Part shown: one piece after another, positions 45,573 to 54,235 of the stretch
How the letters are laid out: each line of letters opens with the position of its first letter
Numbering within the stretch: position 1 is the stretch's first letter
Origin: Rhizobium mesosinicum
GTDB lineage: Bacteria; Pseudomonadota; Alphaproteobacteria; Rhizobiales; Rhizobiaceae
NCBI RefSeq assembly: GCF_019511345.1
Contig: NZ_JAEUAK010000006.1
Location: 124,001 to 188,000 of the forward strand
Direction of reading: 5' to 3'
DNA length: 64,000 nucleotides
The notes under the pieces: model-generated
What the model saw: only the letters and a program-made list of their open reading frames with translations
Databases searched by the model: none
Told to the model about the DNA's origin: nothing
Program-made: the position numbers and the translations under genes

Positions 45573-47660
45573 ATGTCTTCTCCCACCCAATTCAATCAGG
45601 CACTTGTCAACTGGAATGGCCTTCATGGCCTGCCGCGTTTTGACGCGATCGCTGATGGTGATTTCGCTGCTGCCTTCGAGTCCGCACTCGCCTCGCACGA
45701 AAGAGAGATCGACGCGATCGCCGGCAACAAGGAGGAGCCGAGCTTCGATAATACCGTCGTCGCGCTTGAGCTCGCCGGCGATGAGCTGTCGCGAGTTTCC
45801 GCACTTTTCTGGAACCGGGCAGGTGCTCATACCAACGATGTCATCCAGGCGCTGGAGCGGGAAATCTCGCCGAAGATGTCACGGCACTATTCGAAGATCG
45901 GCATGAATGCGGATCTCTTCAAGCGCATAGATACACTCTGGGAAAAGCGCGAAAGCCTTGGTCTGACGCTGGAGCAGACGCGCGTGCTGGAGCGGCATTG
46001 GAAAGGCTTCGTCAAATCGGGCGCAAAGCTGCCGAAGGCGGAACAGGAGAAGCTTGCGGCGATCAATGAAAAGCTTGCCGGCCTCAGCACCGGCTTCGGG
46101 CAGAACGTGCTCGCAGACGAGAAGAGATGGTCGCTGATCCTCTCCGGTGAAGAAGAACTCATTGGCATTCCCGATTTCCTGCGCGACGCGATGGCGGCTG
46201 CTGCCCGCGAACGCGGTGAGGATGGCAAATATGCCGTGACCCTGTCGCGCTCGATCATCGAGCCGTTCCTGACTTTTTCGGAGCGCCGCGATCTGCGCGA
46301 ACAGGCCTTCAAGGCCTGGGTGGCGCGTGGCGAAAATGCCGGCGCGACCGATAACCGCGGCATTATCAGAGAAACGCTTGCCCTGCGCGACGAAGTGGCG
46401 AAGCTTCTCGGCTACGGCAACTTCGCCGAATTGAAGCTCGATAACACGATGGCGAAGACACCCCAGGCTGTGAACGATCTGTTGCGCGCCGTCTGGACGA
46501 GAGCGGTGAAACGCGCCCGTGAGGAAGAAGCCGATATCGCCGGGCTGATCGCTGCCGAGGGCAAGAACCACGAGGTCATGCCCTGGGACTGGCGCCATTA
46601 CGCTGAGAAGATCCGTGCGCAGCGGTTCAATTTCTCGGAAGCTGAATTGAAGCCCTATCTGCAGCTCGAAAAGATCATCGATGCCTGCTTCGACGTCGCC
46701 GGCCGGCTGTTCGGCATTCGCGCCGTCGAGAAGAAGGGCATTGCTGCCTATCATCCCGACGTGCGGGTCTTCGAGATCCGCGACCGGGACGACAAGCTGG
46801 TCGCACTCTTTCTCGGTGACTATTTCGCTCGCAGTTCGAAGCGCTCGGGCGCCTGGATGAGCTCTTTCCAGTCTCAGCACAAGCTGCCCCTGAAGAACGG
46901 CCATCATGGCGAGCTGCCGATCATCTACAACGTCTGCAACTTCGCAAAGCCCGCAGAAGGCAAGCCGGCGCTGCTTTCGCTCGACGATGCGCGTACGCTA
47001 TTCCATGAATTCGGCCATGCACTGCACGGCATGCTTTCCAATGTCACATATCCCTCTGTATCGGGAACGGCGGTCTCCCGCGACTTCGTCGAGCTTCCCT
47101 CGCAGCTTTACGAGCACTGGCTGACGGTCCCTGCCATCCTCAAGGAATATGCCGTGCATTTTGAAACCGGAGAGCCGATGCCGCAGGCATTGCTCGATAA
47201 GGTTCTTGCCGCTCGCACGTTTAATTCCGGTTTCAACACGGTAGAGTTCACCTCGTCGGCTCTGGTCGATATGGCCTTTCATACGCGCGACAAGGTGGAT
47301 GATCCGATGGCCGTTCAGGCCGAGGTGCTTGCGGAGATCGGCATGCCGAAATCGATCGTCATGCGCCACGCCACGCCGCATTTCCAGCATATCTTCTCCG
47401 GCGGTTATTCGGCGGGTTATTATTCCTACATGTGGTCGGAAGTGCTGGATGCAGATGCCTTTGCCGCCTTCGAAGAGACGGGCGACGCCTTCAACGGCGA
47501 AATGGCCAGGAAGCTTCGGGACAATATCTACTCCACGGGCGGCTCCGTGGATCCGGAAGACGCCTACAAGGCTTTCCGCGGCAAGCTGCCAAGCCCGGAC
47601 GCGATGCTGGTCAAGAAGGGTCTCGCGACCTTCGAGGAATTGACAGGCAGCGACGCTTAA
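45573..47660 (+). CDS. M3 family metallopeptidase (oligopeptidase A / Dcp type)
   Basis: 695-residue cytosolic zinc peptidase degrading oligopeptides. Zinc site HEFGH at 478-482 with third ligand Glu507 (DFVELPSQ); C-terminal substrate loop FSGGYSAGYYSYMWSEVLDADAFAAF contains the catalytic tyrosines. Start 45573 has AAGGA upstream. Length and the WHRDVRVFEI-type DVRVFEIRDRDDKLV stretch fit dipeptidyl carboxypeptidase or oligopeptidase A, which cannot be separated here. Monocistronic. Confidence 0.95.
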   Translation: MSSPTQFNQALVNWNGLHGLPRFDAIADGDFAAAFESALASHEREIDAIAGNKEEPSFDNTVVALELAGDELSRVSALFWNRAGAHTNDVIQALEREISPKMSRHYSKIGMNADLFKRIDTLWEKRESLGLTLEQTRVLERHWKGFVKSGAKLPKAEQEKLAAINEKLAGLSTGFGQNVLADEKRWSLILSGEEELIGIPDFLRDAMAAAARERGEDGKYAVTLSRSIIEPFLTFSERRDLREQAFKAWVARGENAGATDNRGIIRETLALRDEVAKLLGYGNFAELKLDNTMAKTPQAVNDLLRAVWTRAVKRAREEEADIAGLIAAEGKNHEVMPWDWRHYAEKIRAQRFNFSEAELKPYLQLEKIIDACFDVAGRLFGIRAVEKKGIAAYHPDVRVFEIRDRDDKLVALFLGDYFARSSKRSGAWMSSFQSQHKLPLKNGHHGELPIIYNVCNFAKPAEGKPALLSLDDARTLFHEFGHALHGMLSNVTYPSVSGTAVSRDFVELPSQLYEHWLTVPAILKEYAVHFETGEPMPQALLDKVLAARTFNSGFNTVEFTSSALVDMAFHTRDKVDDPMAVQAEVLAEIGMPKSIVMRHATPHFQHIFSGGYSAGYYSYMWSEVLDADAFAAFEETGDAFNGEMARKLRDNIYSTGGSVDPEDAYKAFRGKLPSPDAMLVKKGLATFEELTGSDA

Positions 47661-47818
47661 GACAGTTTGATGACATAGAGCAGAGCGGCATGGTGATAGC
47701 CATGCCGCAGCTTTCGCGTGCCACCCCCTTTCGCAATCGCGAAAAAAACGGTATGAGCGCGCCAACATAAATGGCGCGTCCAATTGGCCTAGCGCCCCAG
47801 CCTCAGAGATTATGACAT

Positions 47819-49639
47819 ATGGCACTTCGCAACATCGCGATTATCGCGCACGTTGACCATGGCAAAACGACCCTCGTCGACGAGCTTCTGAAACAGTCCG
47901 GTTCGTTCCGCGAGAACCAGCGCGTCATGGAACGCGTGATGGACTCCAACGATATCGAAAAAGAACGCGGCATTACCATTCTCGCCAAGGCGACGTCGAT
48001 CGAATGGAAAGACACGCGCATCAACATCGTCGACACGCCCGGCCACGCCGACTTCGGCGGTGAAGTCGAGCGCATCCTCTCGATGGTGGATGGCGCTATA
48101 GTTCTCGTCGATGCTGCCGAAGGCCCGATGCCGCAGACCAAGTTCGTTGTCGGCAAAGCCCTGAAGGTCGGCCTTCGCCCTATCGTCGCCATCAACAAGA
48201 TCGACCGGCCGGACGCTCGCGCCGAAGAAGTCGTCAACGAAGTCTTCGACCTTTTTGCCGCGCTCGACGCGACCGACGAACAGCTCGACTTTCCGATCCT
48301 TTACGGTTCCGGCCGTGCCGGCTGGATGAACTACGATCCGGCAGGTCCGACCGATGAAGGTCTCGCGCCGCTGCTCGACCTCGTCGTCAAGCACGTTCCG
48401 GCGCCGAAGGTGGAAGAAGGTCCGTTCCGCATGATCGGCACGATCCTGGAAGCCAACAACTTCCTCGGCCGCATCATCACCGGTCGTATCGCTTCCGGCT
48501 CGATCAAGCCGAACCAGGCGGTCAAGGTTCTCGGCCAGGATGGCAAGCTTATCGAGCAGGGCCGTATCTCCAAGATCCTTGCCTTCCGCGGGATCGAGCG
48601 CCAGCCGATCGAAGAAGCCCATGCCGGCGACATTGTCGCGATCGCCGGTCTCTCGAAGGGCACCGTAGCCGATACCTTCTGCGATCCGTCGGTGACGGAA
48701 GCGATGAAGGCGCAGCCGATCGATCCGCCGACGGTTACAATGTCCTTCATCGTCAACGACTCGCCGCTTGCCGGTACCGAAGGTGACAAGGTGACGAGCC
48801 GCGTCATCCGCGACCGTCTCTTGAAGGAAGCGGAAGGTAACGTTGCGCTGAAGATCGAAGAAAGCGCTGACAAGGATTCGTTCTTTGTTTCCGGCCGTGG
48901 CGAACTTCAGCTCGCGGTCCTCATCGAAAACATGCGTCGCGAAGGCTTCGAGCTTGCCGTTTCGCGTCCGCGCGTCGTCATGCACAAGGATGACGCTGGT
49001 CAGCTTCTCGAGCCGATCGAAGAAGTCTTGATCGACGTTGACGAAGAGCATTCCGGCGTCGTCGTCCAGAAGATGTCTGAGCGCAAGGCCGAAATGGTCG
49101 AGCTTCGTCCGTCGGGCGGCAACCGCGTCCGTCTGGTCTTCTACGCACCGACCCGCGGCCTCATTGGCTACCAATCGGAACTGCTGACGGATACGCGCGG
49201 CACGGCGATCATGAACCGCCTGTTCCACAGCTATCAGCCGTACAAGGGTGAGATCGGCGGCCGCGTCAACGGCGTACTGCTCGCCAACGAAGCCGGCGAA
49301 GCCGTTGCCTATGCTCTGTTCAACCTGGAAGACCGCGGCCCGATGATCATCGACGCCGGCGAGAAGGTCTATATGGGCATGATCATCGGCATCCACACGC
49401 GCGACAACGACCTCGAAGTCAACGTGCTGAAGGGCAAGAAGCTCACCAACATCCGCGCCGCCGGCAAGGACGAAGCCGTGAAGCTCACTCCGCCGATCCG
49501 CATGACGCTGGAACGTGCCCTTTCCTGGATTCAGGAGGACGAACTGGTCGAAGTGACGCCGAAGTCGATCCGTCTGCGCAAGATGTATCTCGACGCCAAC
49601 GACCGCAAGCGTTTCGAAAAGTCGAAGGCCGCTCTCTAA
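47819..49639 (+). CDS. typA: Ribosome-associated GTPase TypA/BipA
   Basis: Translational GTPase of the EF-G family that assists 50S assembly and stress growth. 606 residues: G1 AHVDHGKTTLVDE (10-22), G3 DTPGHADFGG, G4 NKIDRPDAR; then domains II, III, V and a BipA-specific C-terminal domain. Stop is followed by a strong terminator. In rhizobia TypA is linked to low-temperature and stress growth (Sinorhizobium, recalled). Confidence 0.98.
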   Translation: MALRNIAIIAHVDHGKTTLVDELLKQSGSFRENQRVMERVMDSNDIEKERGITILAKATSIEWKDTRINIVDTPGHADFGGEVERILSMVDGAIVLVDAAEGPMPQTKFVVGKALKVGLRPIVAINKIDRPDARAEEVVNEVFDLFAALDATDEQLDFPILYGSGRAGWMNYDPAGPTDEGLAPLLDLVVKHVPAPKVEEGPFRMIGTILEANNFLGRIITGRIASGSIKPNQAVKVLGQDGKLIEQGRISKILAFRGIERQPIEEAHAGDIVAIAGLSKGTVADTFCDPSVTEAMKAQPIDPPTVTMSFIVNDSPLAGTEGDKVTSRVIRDRLLKEAEGNVALKIEESADKDSFFVSGRGELQLAVLIENMRREGFELAVSRPRVVMHKDDAGQLLEPIEEVLIDVDEEHSGVVVQKMSERKAEMVELRPSGGNRVRLVFYAPTRGLIGYQSELLTDTRGTAIMNRLFHSYQPYKGEIGGRVNGVLLANEAGEAVAYALFNLEDRGPMIIDAGEKVYMGMIIGIHTRDNDLEVNVLKGKKLTNIRAAGKDEAVKLTPPIRMTLERALSWIQEDELVEVTPKSIRLRKMYLDANDRKRFEKSKAAL

Positions 49640-49660
49640 GAGCTTTAAATGCCCCTATCA

Positions 49661-49688
49661 AACCCCGGCCTTGGCGCCGGGGTTTTTT
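49661..49688 (+). terminator. Intrinsic terminator of typA
   Basis: AACCCCGGC (49661-49669) pairs with GCCGGGGTT (49676-49684), followed by six T. Classic rho-independent signal 21 nt after the stop. Confidence 0.95.
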
Positions 49689-49724
49689 ATTGTGCGCTGC
49701 GTCGATTCCGTCTTGTGACAATCG

Positions 49725-49739
49725 TTAAAAAAGCGTTAA
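49725..49739. promoter_or_regulatory. CtrA-like box TTAA-N7-TTAA upstream of a GNAT gene
   Basis: TTAA (49725-49728), seven bases, TTAA (49736-49739), about 100 bp before the acetyltransferase start. A TTGTGACA element lies just upstream. Match to the CtrA spacing is exact but the site is A/T-rich, so chance is possible. Confidence 0.3.
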
Positions 49740-49837
49740 ATTTTCTCTGTCGTCCACATATCAAGTCTGTGGGCAAACGATCATGATGCGGTCGTCGCAT
49801 ATGGTTAATTGCCTCCGGCAGGACCAGAGTAAGCGTT

Positions 49838-50344
49838 ATGAAGACGTTGTCGATCGATGTCCGGCGGGCCGAACCGCATGATGCCCGAGCCATTTCGGAA
49901 GCCCACCGGCTTTCCTGGCAGCATACTTATGCCGGCATCATTCCACATCGTGCTCTGACCCAGATGGTCGAGCGCCGCGGCGAAAACTGGTGGCGCAAGG
50001 CGACCCGCGGTCCGGCAACTTTGCTTGTTCTGGATGTAGCAGGCACCGTTGCAGGCTATGCGACCCTCGGCCTCAATCGCGCCCGCGCATTGCCTCAGGA
50101 AGGCGAAATCTACGAGCTTTATCTGCGCCCGGAATATCAGGGCATCGGTCTCGGAAAACTGCTTTTCGGTGAAGCCCGGCGGCTGCTGAAGTCTCTGGGC
50201 TGCAACGGTCTCGTCGTCTGGTGCCTGGAAGAAAATGAGACCGCCGCCAACTTTTATCGCGACCATGGCGGTATGGATTTCTGCGAGGGCATGGAAAATT
50301 TCGACCATAAGCAGATTAAAAAGATCGGCTTCGTTTGGAACTGA
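49838..50344 (+). CDS. GNAT family N-acetyltransferase
   Basis: 168-residue acetyltransferase with motif A RPEYQGIGLGKLLFGEARR (about residues 105-123) and the downstream ETAANFYRDHGG. The N-terminal SIDVRRAEPHDARAISEAHRLSWQHTYAGIIP is typical of RimI-like or toxin-unrelated GNATs. Substrate unknown. The ATG at 49838 follows AGGACCAGAG. Upstream is the CtrA-like box. Confidence 0.88.
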   Translation: MKTLSIDVRRAEPHDARAISEAHRLSWQHTYAGIIPHRALTQMVERRGENWWRKATRGPATLLVLDVAGTVAGYATLGLNRARALPQEGEIYELYLRPEYQGIGLGKLLFGEARRLLKSLGCNGLVVWCLEENETAANFYRDHGGMDFCEGMENFDHKQIKKIGFVWN

Positions 50345-50492
50345 TTGCAGGTGCCGAAGGCGCTGCATCTTTCATTAGAGAAATTCTATATTCTGTGGCC
50401 CCGCATATTAAGCATCGCTTGCGAGGCATGTTGCGTTGCGAGATGAAACCGATTAACTGGCTTCGAGCAATTCAACCTCCCGGGAGTTCCCT

Positions 50493-51029
50493 ATGCGCAT
50501 CGACGCCGTTTCCATCGGTAAGAATCCACCTGAAGACGTCAACGTTATCGTCGAGGTTCCGGTCGGCGGGCATCCGATCAAGTACGAAATGGACAAGGAA
50601 GCCGGCACGCTGGTCGTCGACCGCTTCCTCTACACGCCGATGACCTACCCGGGTAACTATGGTTTCGTACCGCATACGCTCTCGGAAGATGGCGACCCGA
50701 TCGACGTGCTGATCGCCAGCACCCGTCCGCTGGTCCCGGGCTGTGTCATCAACGTGCGCCCGATCGGCGTTCTGAAGATGGAAGACAATTCCGGCAAGGA
50801 CGAGAAGATCATCGCCGTACCGTCGCCCAAGCTGACGCTGCGCTATGAGAAAGTCAAAGACTACACCGACCTTCCGGAAATCACGCTGAAGCAGATCGAG
50901 CACTTCTTCGAGCACTACAAGGATCTGGAACCTGGAAAGTGGGTGAAGATCTACGGTTGGGGCGATTCCAAGGAGGCCGGTGCGCTCATCCTCGAAGCGA
51001 TCGAACGCGCGAAGAAGGAAAAGTCCTGA
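50493..51029 (+). CDS. ppa: Inorganic pyrophosphatase (family I)
   Basis: Hydrolyses pyrophosphate to drive biosynthesis. 178 residues with the family-I active-site residues: KYEMDKEAG, the metal-binding DPIDVLI and the later KDYTDLPE. GGGAG is 6 nt before the ATG. It converges on the DUF167 gene, and its terminator lies inside that gene. Confidence 0.97.
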   Translation: MRIDAVSIGKNPPEDVNVIVEVPVGGHPIKYEMDKEAGTLVVDRFLYTPMTYPGNYGFVPHTLSEDGDPIDVLIASTRPLVPGCVINVRPIGVLKMEDNSGKDEKIIAVPSPKLTLRYEKVKDYTDLPEITLKQIEHFFEHYKDLEPGKWVKIYGWGDSKEAGALILEAIERAKKEKS

Positions 51030-51032
51030 TCT

Positions 51033-51344
51033 TCAGGCTGAAAGTACTTCGAGCTTTTTTACCAAATCCTCCGGGTCTCCGTCGATCCGGAGGATTTTTT
51101 TACGCGACGTGTCGCCGGACGCGATGCTGATGGAGGATTTGGCGATACCCAGAGATTTGGCGACAAGCGCTATGAGGGCTTTGTTCGCTTTTCCCTTTTC
51201 AGGGGCGGTGGAGACGCGCGCTTTCAGCAACATCTCCCCTTCGCCATCGGCTTCGATGCCGCCGATGGCATCCCGCCCGCCATTCGGCGTCAGCCGCACG
51301 GCGAGGCGGACGTGATCATCAAGTTTTTTCCAGGGCGGGTTCAA
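51033..51344 (-). CDS. yggU: DUF167 (YggU) family protein
   Basis: 103-residue YggU homolog; a compact alpha/beta protein of unknown role often encoded with YggT. Conserved core VRLTPNGGRDAIGG, LKARVSTAPEKGKANKALIALVAKSL. The ATG overlaps the yggT stop (ATGA) so the two are coupled. The last ~35 nt coincide with a terminator for ppa on the opposite strand. Confidence 0.93.
   Translation of the reverse strand: MNPPWKKLDDHVRLAVRLTPNGGRDAIGGIEADGEGEMLLKARVSTAPEKGKANKALIALVAKSLGIAKSSISIASGDTSRKKILRIDGDPEDLVKKLEVLSA
51064..51101 (+). terminator. Terminator of ppa inside the yggU coding sequence
   Basis: AAATCCTCCGG (51064-51074) pairs with CCGGAGGATTT (51087-51097), then seven T to 51101. On the plus strand it ends ppa; on the minus strand the same DNA encodes the end of the DUF167 protein (LRIDGDPEDLVKKL). 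Confidence 0.85.
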
Positions 51345-51631
51345 ACGACGAGCGGATAGATCGTCGTCCAGAGGAAGGAGCGCAGGAAGAAGATGATCAG
51401 CAGCAGGATGATCGGCGAAATATCGATGCCGCCGAGATTGGGCAGCAAGCGACGGATCGGTCGCAGGGCCGGTTCCGTGACGTTGTAGAGGAATGTTCCA
51501 ACCTGATTAACGAAGTGATTGCTGGAGTTGATGACATTGAATGCGTAGAGCCAAGAGAAGATAGCGCTGGCGATCAGGATCCAGGTGTAAAGTTGCAAAG
51601 CCAAATCAATGGTTTGAAACAGTGCAATCAT
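51341..51631 (-). CDS. yggT: YggT family membrane protein
   Basis: 96 residues, two hydrophobic helices with the YggT pattern (LYTWILIASAIFSWL, PIRRLLPNLGGIDISPIILLLIIFFLR). From ATG 51631 with GGAG 6 nt before. Linked in other bacteria to osmotic or division functions. Coupled to yggU. Confidence 0.93.
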   Translation of the reverse strand: MIALFQTIDLALQLYTWILIASAIFSWLYAFNVINSSNHFVNQVGTFLYNVTEPALRPIRRLLPNLGGIDISPIILLLIIFFLRSFLWTTIYPLVV

Positions 51632-51770
51632 CGTCGTCTCCAATTCGTTGTTGACAGACATGTAGACATTGGCGACTAAACGAGCAAGTGCCGTGTGGAA
51701 ACGTACGGTGAATCATATTTAACGGCCGCTTTTGCACGGCTTTTGGCGCCCGTTTCCTCGGAAAAGCTTC

Positions 51771-53015
51771 ATGTCGCTTTCGCCCACCGGAGACCGTTTT
51801 GCCGCGTTCCGGCATTCGTCTTACACCCGCTTCTTCTTCGCTCGGTTCCTGCTTTCCTTCTCGCAGCAGATCGTCAGCGTTGCGGTGGGCTGGCAGATGT
51901 ACGACCAGACCGGCAGCGCCATCTATCTCGGCATGATCGGGCTCGTGCAGTTTCTGCCGTCTCTCGCCCTGATCCTCGTCACCGGCTCGGTGGCCGATCG
52001 GCACAATCGTCGCGCCATCGCCTCGATCTGCTCGCTCGTCAGCGCGCTCTGCACGCTCGCGCTGCTCGGAATGACGGTCGCCGGCAGTTTTTCTCCGATC
52101 CCGGTCTTCGTCGTGCTCTTAATCTTTGGTATCGAGCGTGCCTTCATGACGCCGGCAGTGCAGTCGCTCGCGCCGAACCTCGTGCCGGAAGAGGCTCTCT
52201 CCAATGCGATCGCATGGAATTCGTCTTCCTGGCAGCTGGCGGCCATTACCGGTCCTGTGCTTGGCGGTCTGCTTTACGGCATCAGCGCATCGACGGCCTA
52301 CACGGTCGCCGTCATCTTTTCCGTACTCGGCGCGATCCTGCTCTATTTGATCCCTAAGCCGCCGCAGAAAACGGCTGGCGAGGCCAAGAGCTGGGATATG
52401 ATCCTCGGCGGCTTCCGTTATATTCGGGAAGAGAAGGTGGTGCTTGGTGCCATCTCGCTCGATCTCTTCGCCGTTCTCCTCGGTGGCGCTACCGCGCTGA
52501 TGCCAATCTTTGCGCGCGATATCTTGACGCTCGGGCCGTGGGGTCTCGGCCTGCTACGCTCGGCGCCAGGTGTCGGCGCCATCATCATGGCAGTCGTCCT
52601 TGCCGCCTATCCGCTGAAACATAAGGCCGGCATCTATATGTTCATCGGCGTGGCGATTTTTGGTCTTGGCACAATCGTGTTCGGCCTCTCGACCAATACC
52701 GAGGTGTCTATCGCGGCGCTCGCCATCATGGGCGCTGCCGACATGATCTCCGTTTATGTCCGCGAGAGCCTAATCGCGCTCTGGACGCCGGATCATCTGC
52801 GCGGCCGCGTCAACGCGGTCAATACGGTGTTTGTCGGCGCATCCAACGAGCTCGGGGAATTTCGCGCGGGTACTATGGCGTCGGTTTTCGGCGCTGTTCC
52901 GGCCGTCATTATCGGCGGCATCGGCACGCTTGCAGTCGCGGCGATCTGGGCAAGCGGCTTTCCGAAGCTCAGGAAGATCGATACGCTCGACGCGCCTATA
53001 CGAGAAGCCGCGTAG
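51771..53015 (+). CDS. Major facilitator superfamily exporter (MFS_3, EntS-like)
   Basis: 414-residue transporter with about 12 hydrophobic helices and the loop 2-3 motif GSVADRHNRR (about residues 68-77). The early AFRHSSYTRFFFARFLLSFSQQ is typical of the EntS/MFS_3 group, exporters of siderophores or other small molecules. ATG 51771 has GGAAAAG upstream; the frame to 51732 is not needed. The last 20 nt overlap the convergent amidotransferase gene. Confidence 0.92.
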   Translation: MSLSPTGDRFAAFRHSSYTRFFFARFLLSFSQQIVSVAVGWQMYDQTGSAIYLGMIGLVQFLPSLALILVTGSVADRHNRRAIASICSLVSALCTLALLGMTVAGSFSPIPVFVVLLIFGIERAFMTPAVQSLAPNLVPEEALSNAIAWNSSSWQLAAITGPVLGGLLYGISASTAYTVAVIFSVLGAILLYLIPKPPQKTAGEAKSWDMILGGFRYIREEKVVLGAISLDLFAVLLGGATALMPIFARDILTLGPWGLGLLRSAPGVGAIIMAVVLAAYPLKHKAGIYMFIGVAIFGLGTIVFGLSTNTEVSIAALAIMGAADMISVYVRESLIALWTPDHLRGRVNAVNTVFVGASNELGEFRAGTMASVFGAVPAVIIGGIGTLAVAAIWASGFPKLRKIDTLDAPIREAA

Positions 53016-53745
53016 CAGCTGCTGCCGTCTTGCCTTCGAAGACGATATCCAGGAAGTCGTCGAGCCAGGCTTTAAGCGGTGCATCGAACAGCATCCGGCC
53101 TTCCAGATGCTCGCGTCCCTGCTGCGCATTCGGCAGGATGAAGCGATGGGCGCCGTGCACGACCCAGCGATGCATCATCACTCGTGTCAGCTCCGCATGG
53201 AATTGCAGGCCCCAGGCATTATCGTTGTAGCGGAAGGCCTGGTTGGGGTAGGCGTCGCCGGATGCCAGCAACTCGGCGCCATGCGGCAGTTCGAATCCTT
53301 CCCGGTGGAAGTGGTAGACCATTTTCGGCCAGCGCATCAGCCGCCGACCCCTTTCGGTCGTATGCAGCGGATACCAACCGATCTCGGTGGACCCGTCATG
53401 ATTGGCTGCAACCTTGCTACCAAGCTGGCGCGCGAGCATCTGCGCGCCGAGGCAGATGCCGAGATAGGGCCGGTTTTCCTTGAGCGGTACTTCCAGCCAG
53501 TCGATCTCCGCCTTGACGAATTCGTCGGGATCGTTAGCGCTCATCGGGCCGCCGAAGATCACCGCACCGCCATGGTTTTCAAGGGTGCAAGGCAAGGGGT
53601 CGCCAAGGATGGGGCGACGGATATCGAGATCATAGCCTTTCTGAACGAGAAGCTGGCCGACACGACCGGGGCTTGAGCGCTCCTGATGGAGTATGATGAG
53701 AATAGGGCGCCTGTCGTGTCTGATACTTCTGTCAGTCAGCGTCAT
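52996..53745 (-). CDS. Class I glutamine amidotransferase-like protein
   Basis: 249-residue stand-alone amidotransferase of the GMP-synthase N-domain type. Nucleophile Cys98 in GICLGAQML, with His183 and Glu185 in LQFHAEL, so the catalytic triad is intact. Such proteins release ammonia or hydrolyse gamma-glutamyl bonds; the acceptor is unknown. It overlaps terB by 14 nt at its start and the MFS gene by 20 nt at its end. It is the last gene of the heme-synthesis transcription unit. Confidence 0.92.
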   Translation of the reverse strand: MTLTDRSIRHDRRPILIILHQERSSPGRVGQLLVQKGYDLDIRRPILGDPLPCTLENHGGAVIFGGPMSANDPDEFVKAEIDWLEVPLKENRPYLGICLGAQMLARQLGSKVAANHDGSTEIGWYPLHTTERGRRLMRWPKMVYHFHREGFELPHGAELLASGDAYPNQAFRYNDNAWGLQFHAELTRVMMHRWVVHGAHRFILPNAQQGREHLEGRMLFDAPLKAWLDDFLDIVFEGKTAAAATRLLV

Positions 53746-54217
53746 CCTGCACCACCTGTGCGTCCGTCACTCTTGCGGCCGCCTCCTGCCGCTTCTGAAT
53801 ACGCTCACGGGAAGACACACCCAGGAGATCGGCGATCCGCCAGATCACATGGTCCTCCATCTCGCTGCGCTCGCCGTCGGCATAGACGATATCCCAGAGA
53901 ATACCGATCAACTCCAGACGCTGCTCGGTATTGAGATGTCTCTTGAGATCGGACGTGAAGCGGAAATAATCGACTGCCGAGCTCTCGGCTTCCAAGCCTG
54001 CGGCCATCAAGGCGTCGAGTTGCTTTCCGTCCAGCGCATATTGCTCCTTCAGGAGCCTGCGCAGCCGCTTCTTCTCGCTGTCCTTGATCTGGCCGTCTGC
54101 TTCCATGACCTGCATACAGAGCGCGGCGACCGCAATGCGCGGGTCATCGGGGGCAAAGCCTGATTTCGGGCGGTCGGCGGTCAGATGCTGGAAGAATGCC
54201 TGAAAGCGTTCGAACAT
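53732..54217 (-). CDS. TerB family protein
   Basis: 161-residue all-helical TerB homolog. The core, with metal-binding acidic residues in ALCMQVMEADGQIKDSEK and IVYADGERSEMEDHVIWRIADLLGVS, is a double EF-like helical repeat. Named from tellurite resistance, but isolated copies more likely sense metals or the membrane. Only 18 nt separate it from hemY, so it is probably in the hem operon. Confidence 0.9.
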   Translation of the reverse strand: MFERFQAFFQHLTADRPKSGFAPDDPRIAVAALCMQVMEADGQIKDSEKKRLRRLLKEQYALDGKQLDALMAAGLEAESSAVDYFRFTSDLKRHLNTEQRLELIGILWDIVYADGERSEMEDHVIWRIADLLGVSSRERIQKRQEAAARVTDAQVVQDDAD

Positions 54218-54235
54218 GCGGTTTTTCGTTCCATT

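Noticed and set aside
47810..49396. 528-codon minus-strand open frame opposite typA
   Set aside because: Shadow of typA; composition typical of the complement of a high-G+C gene.
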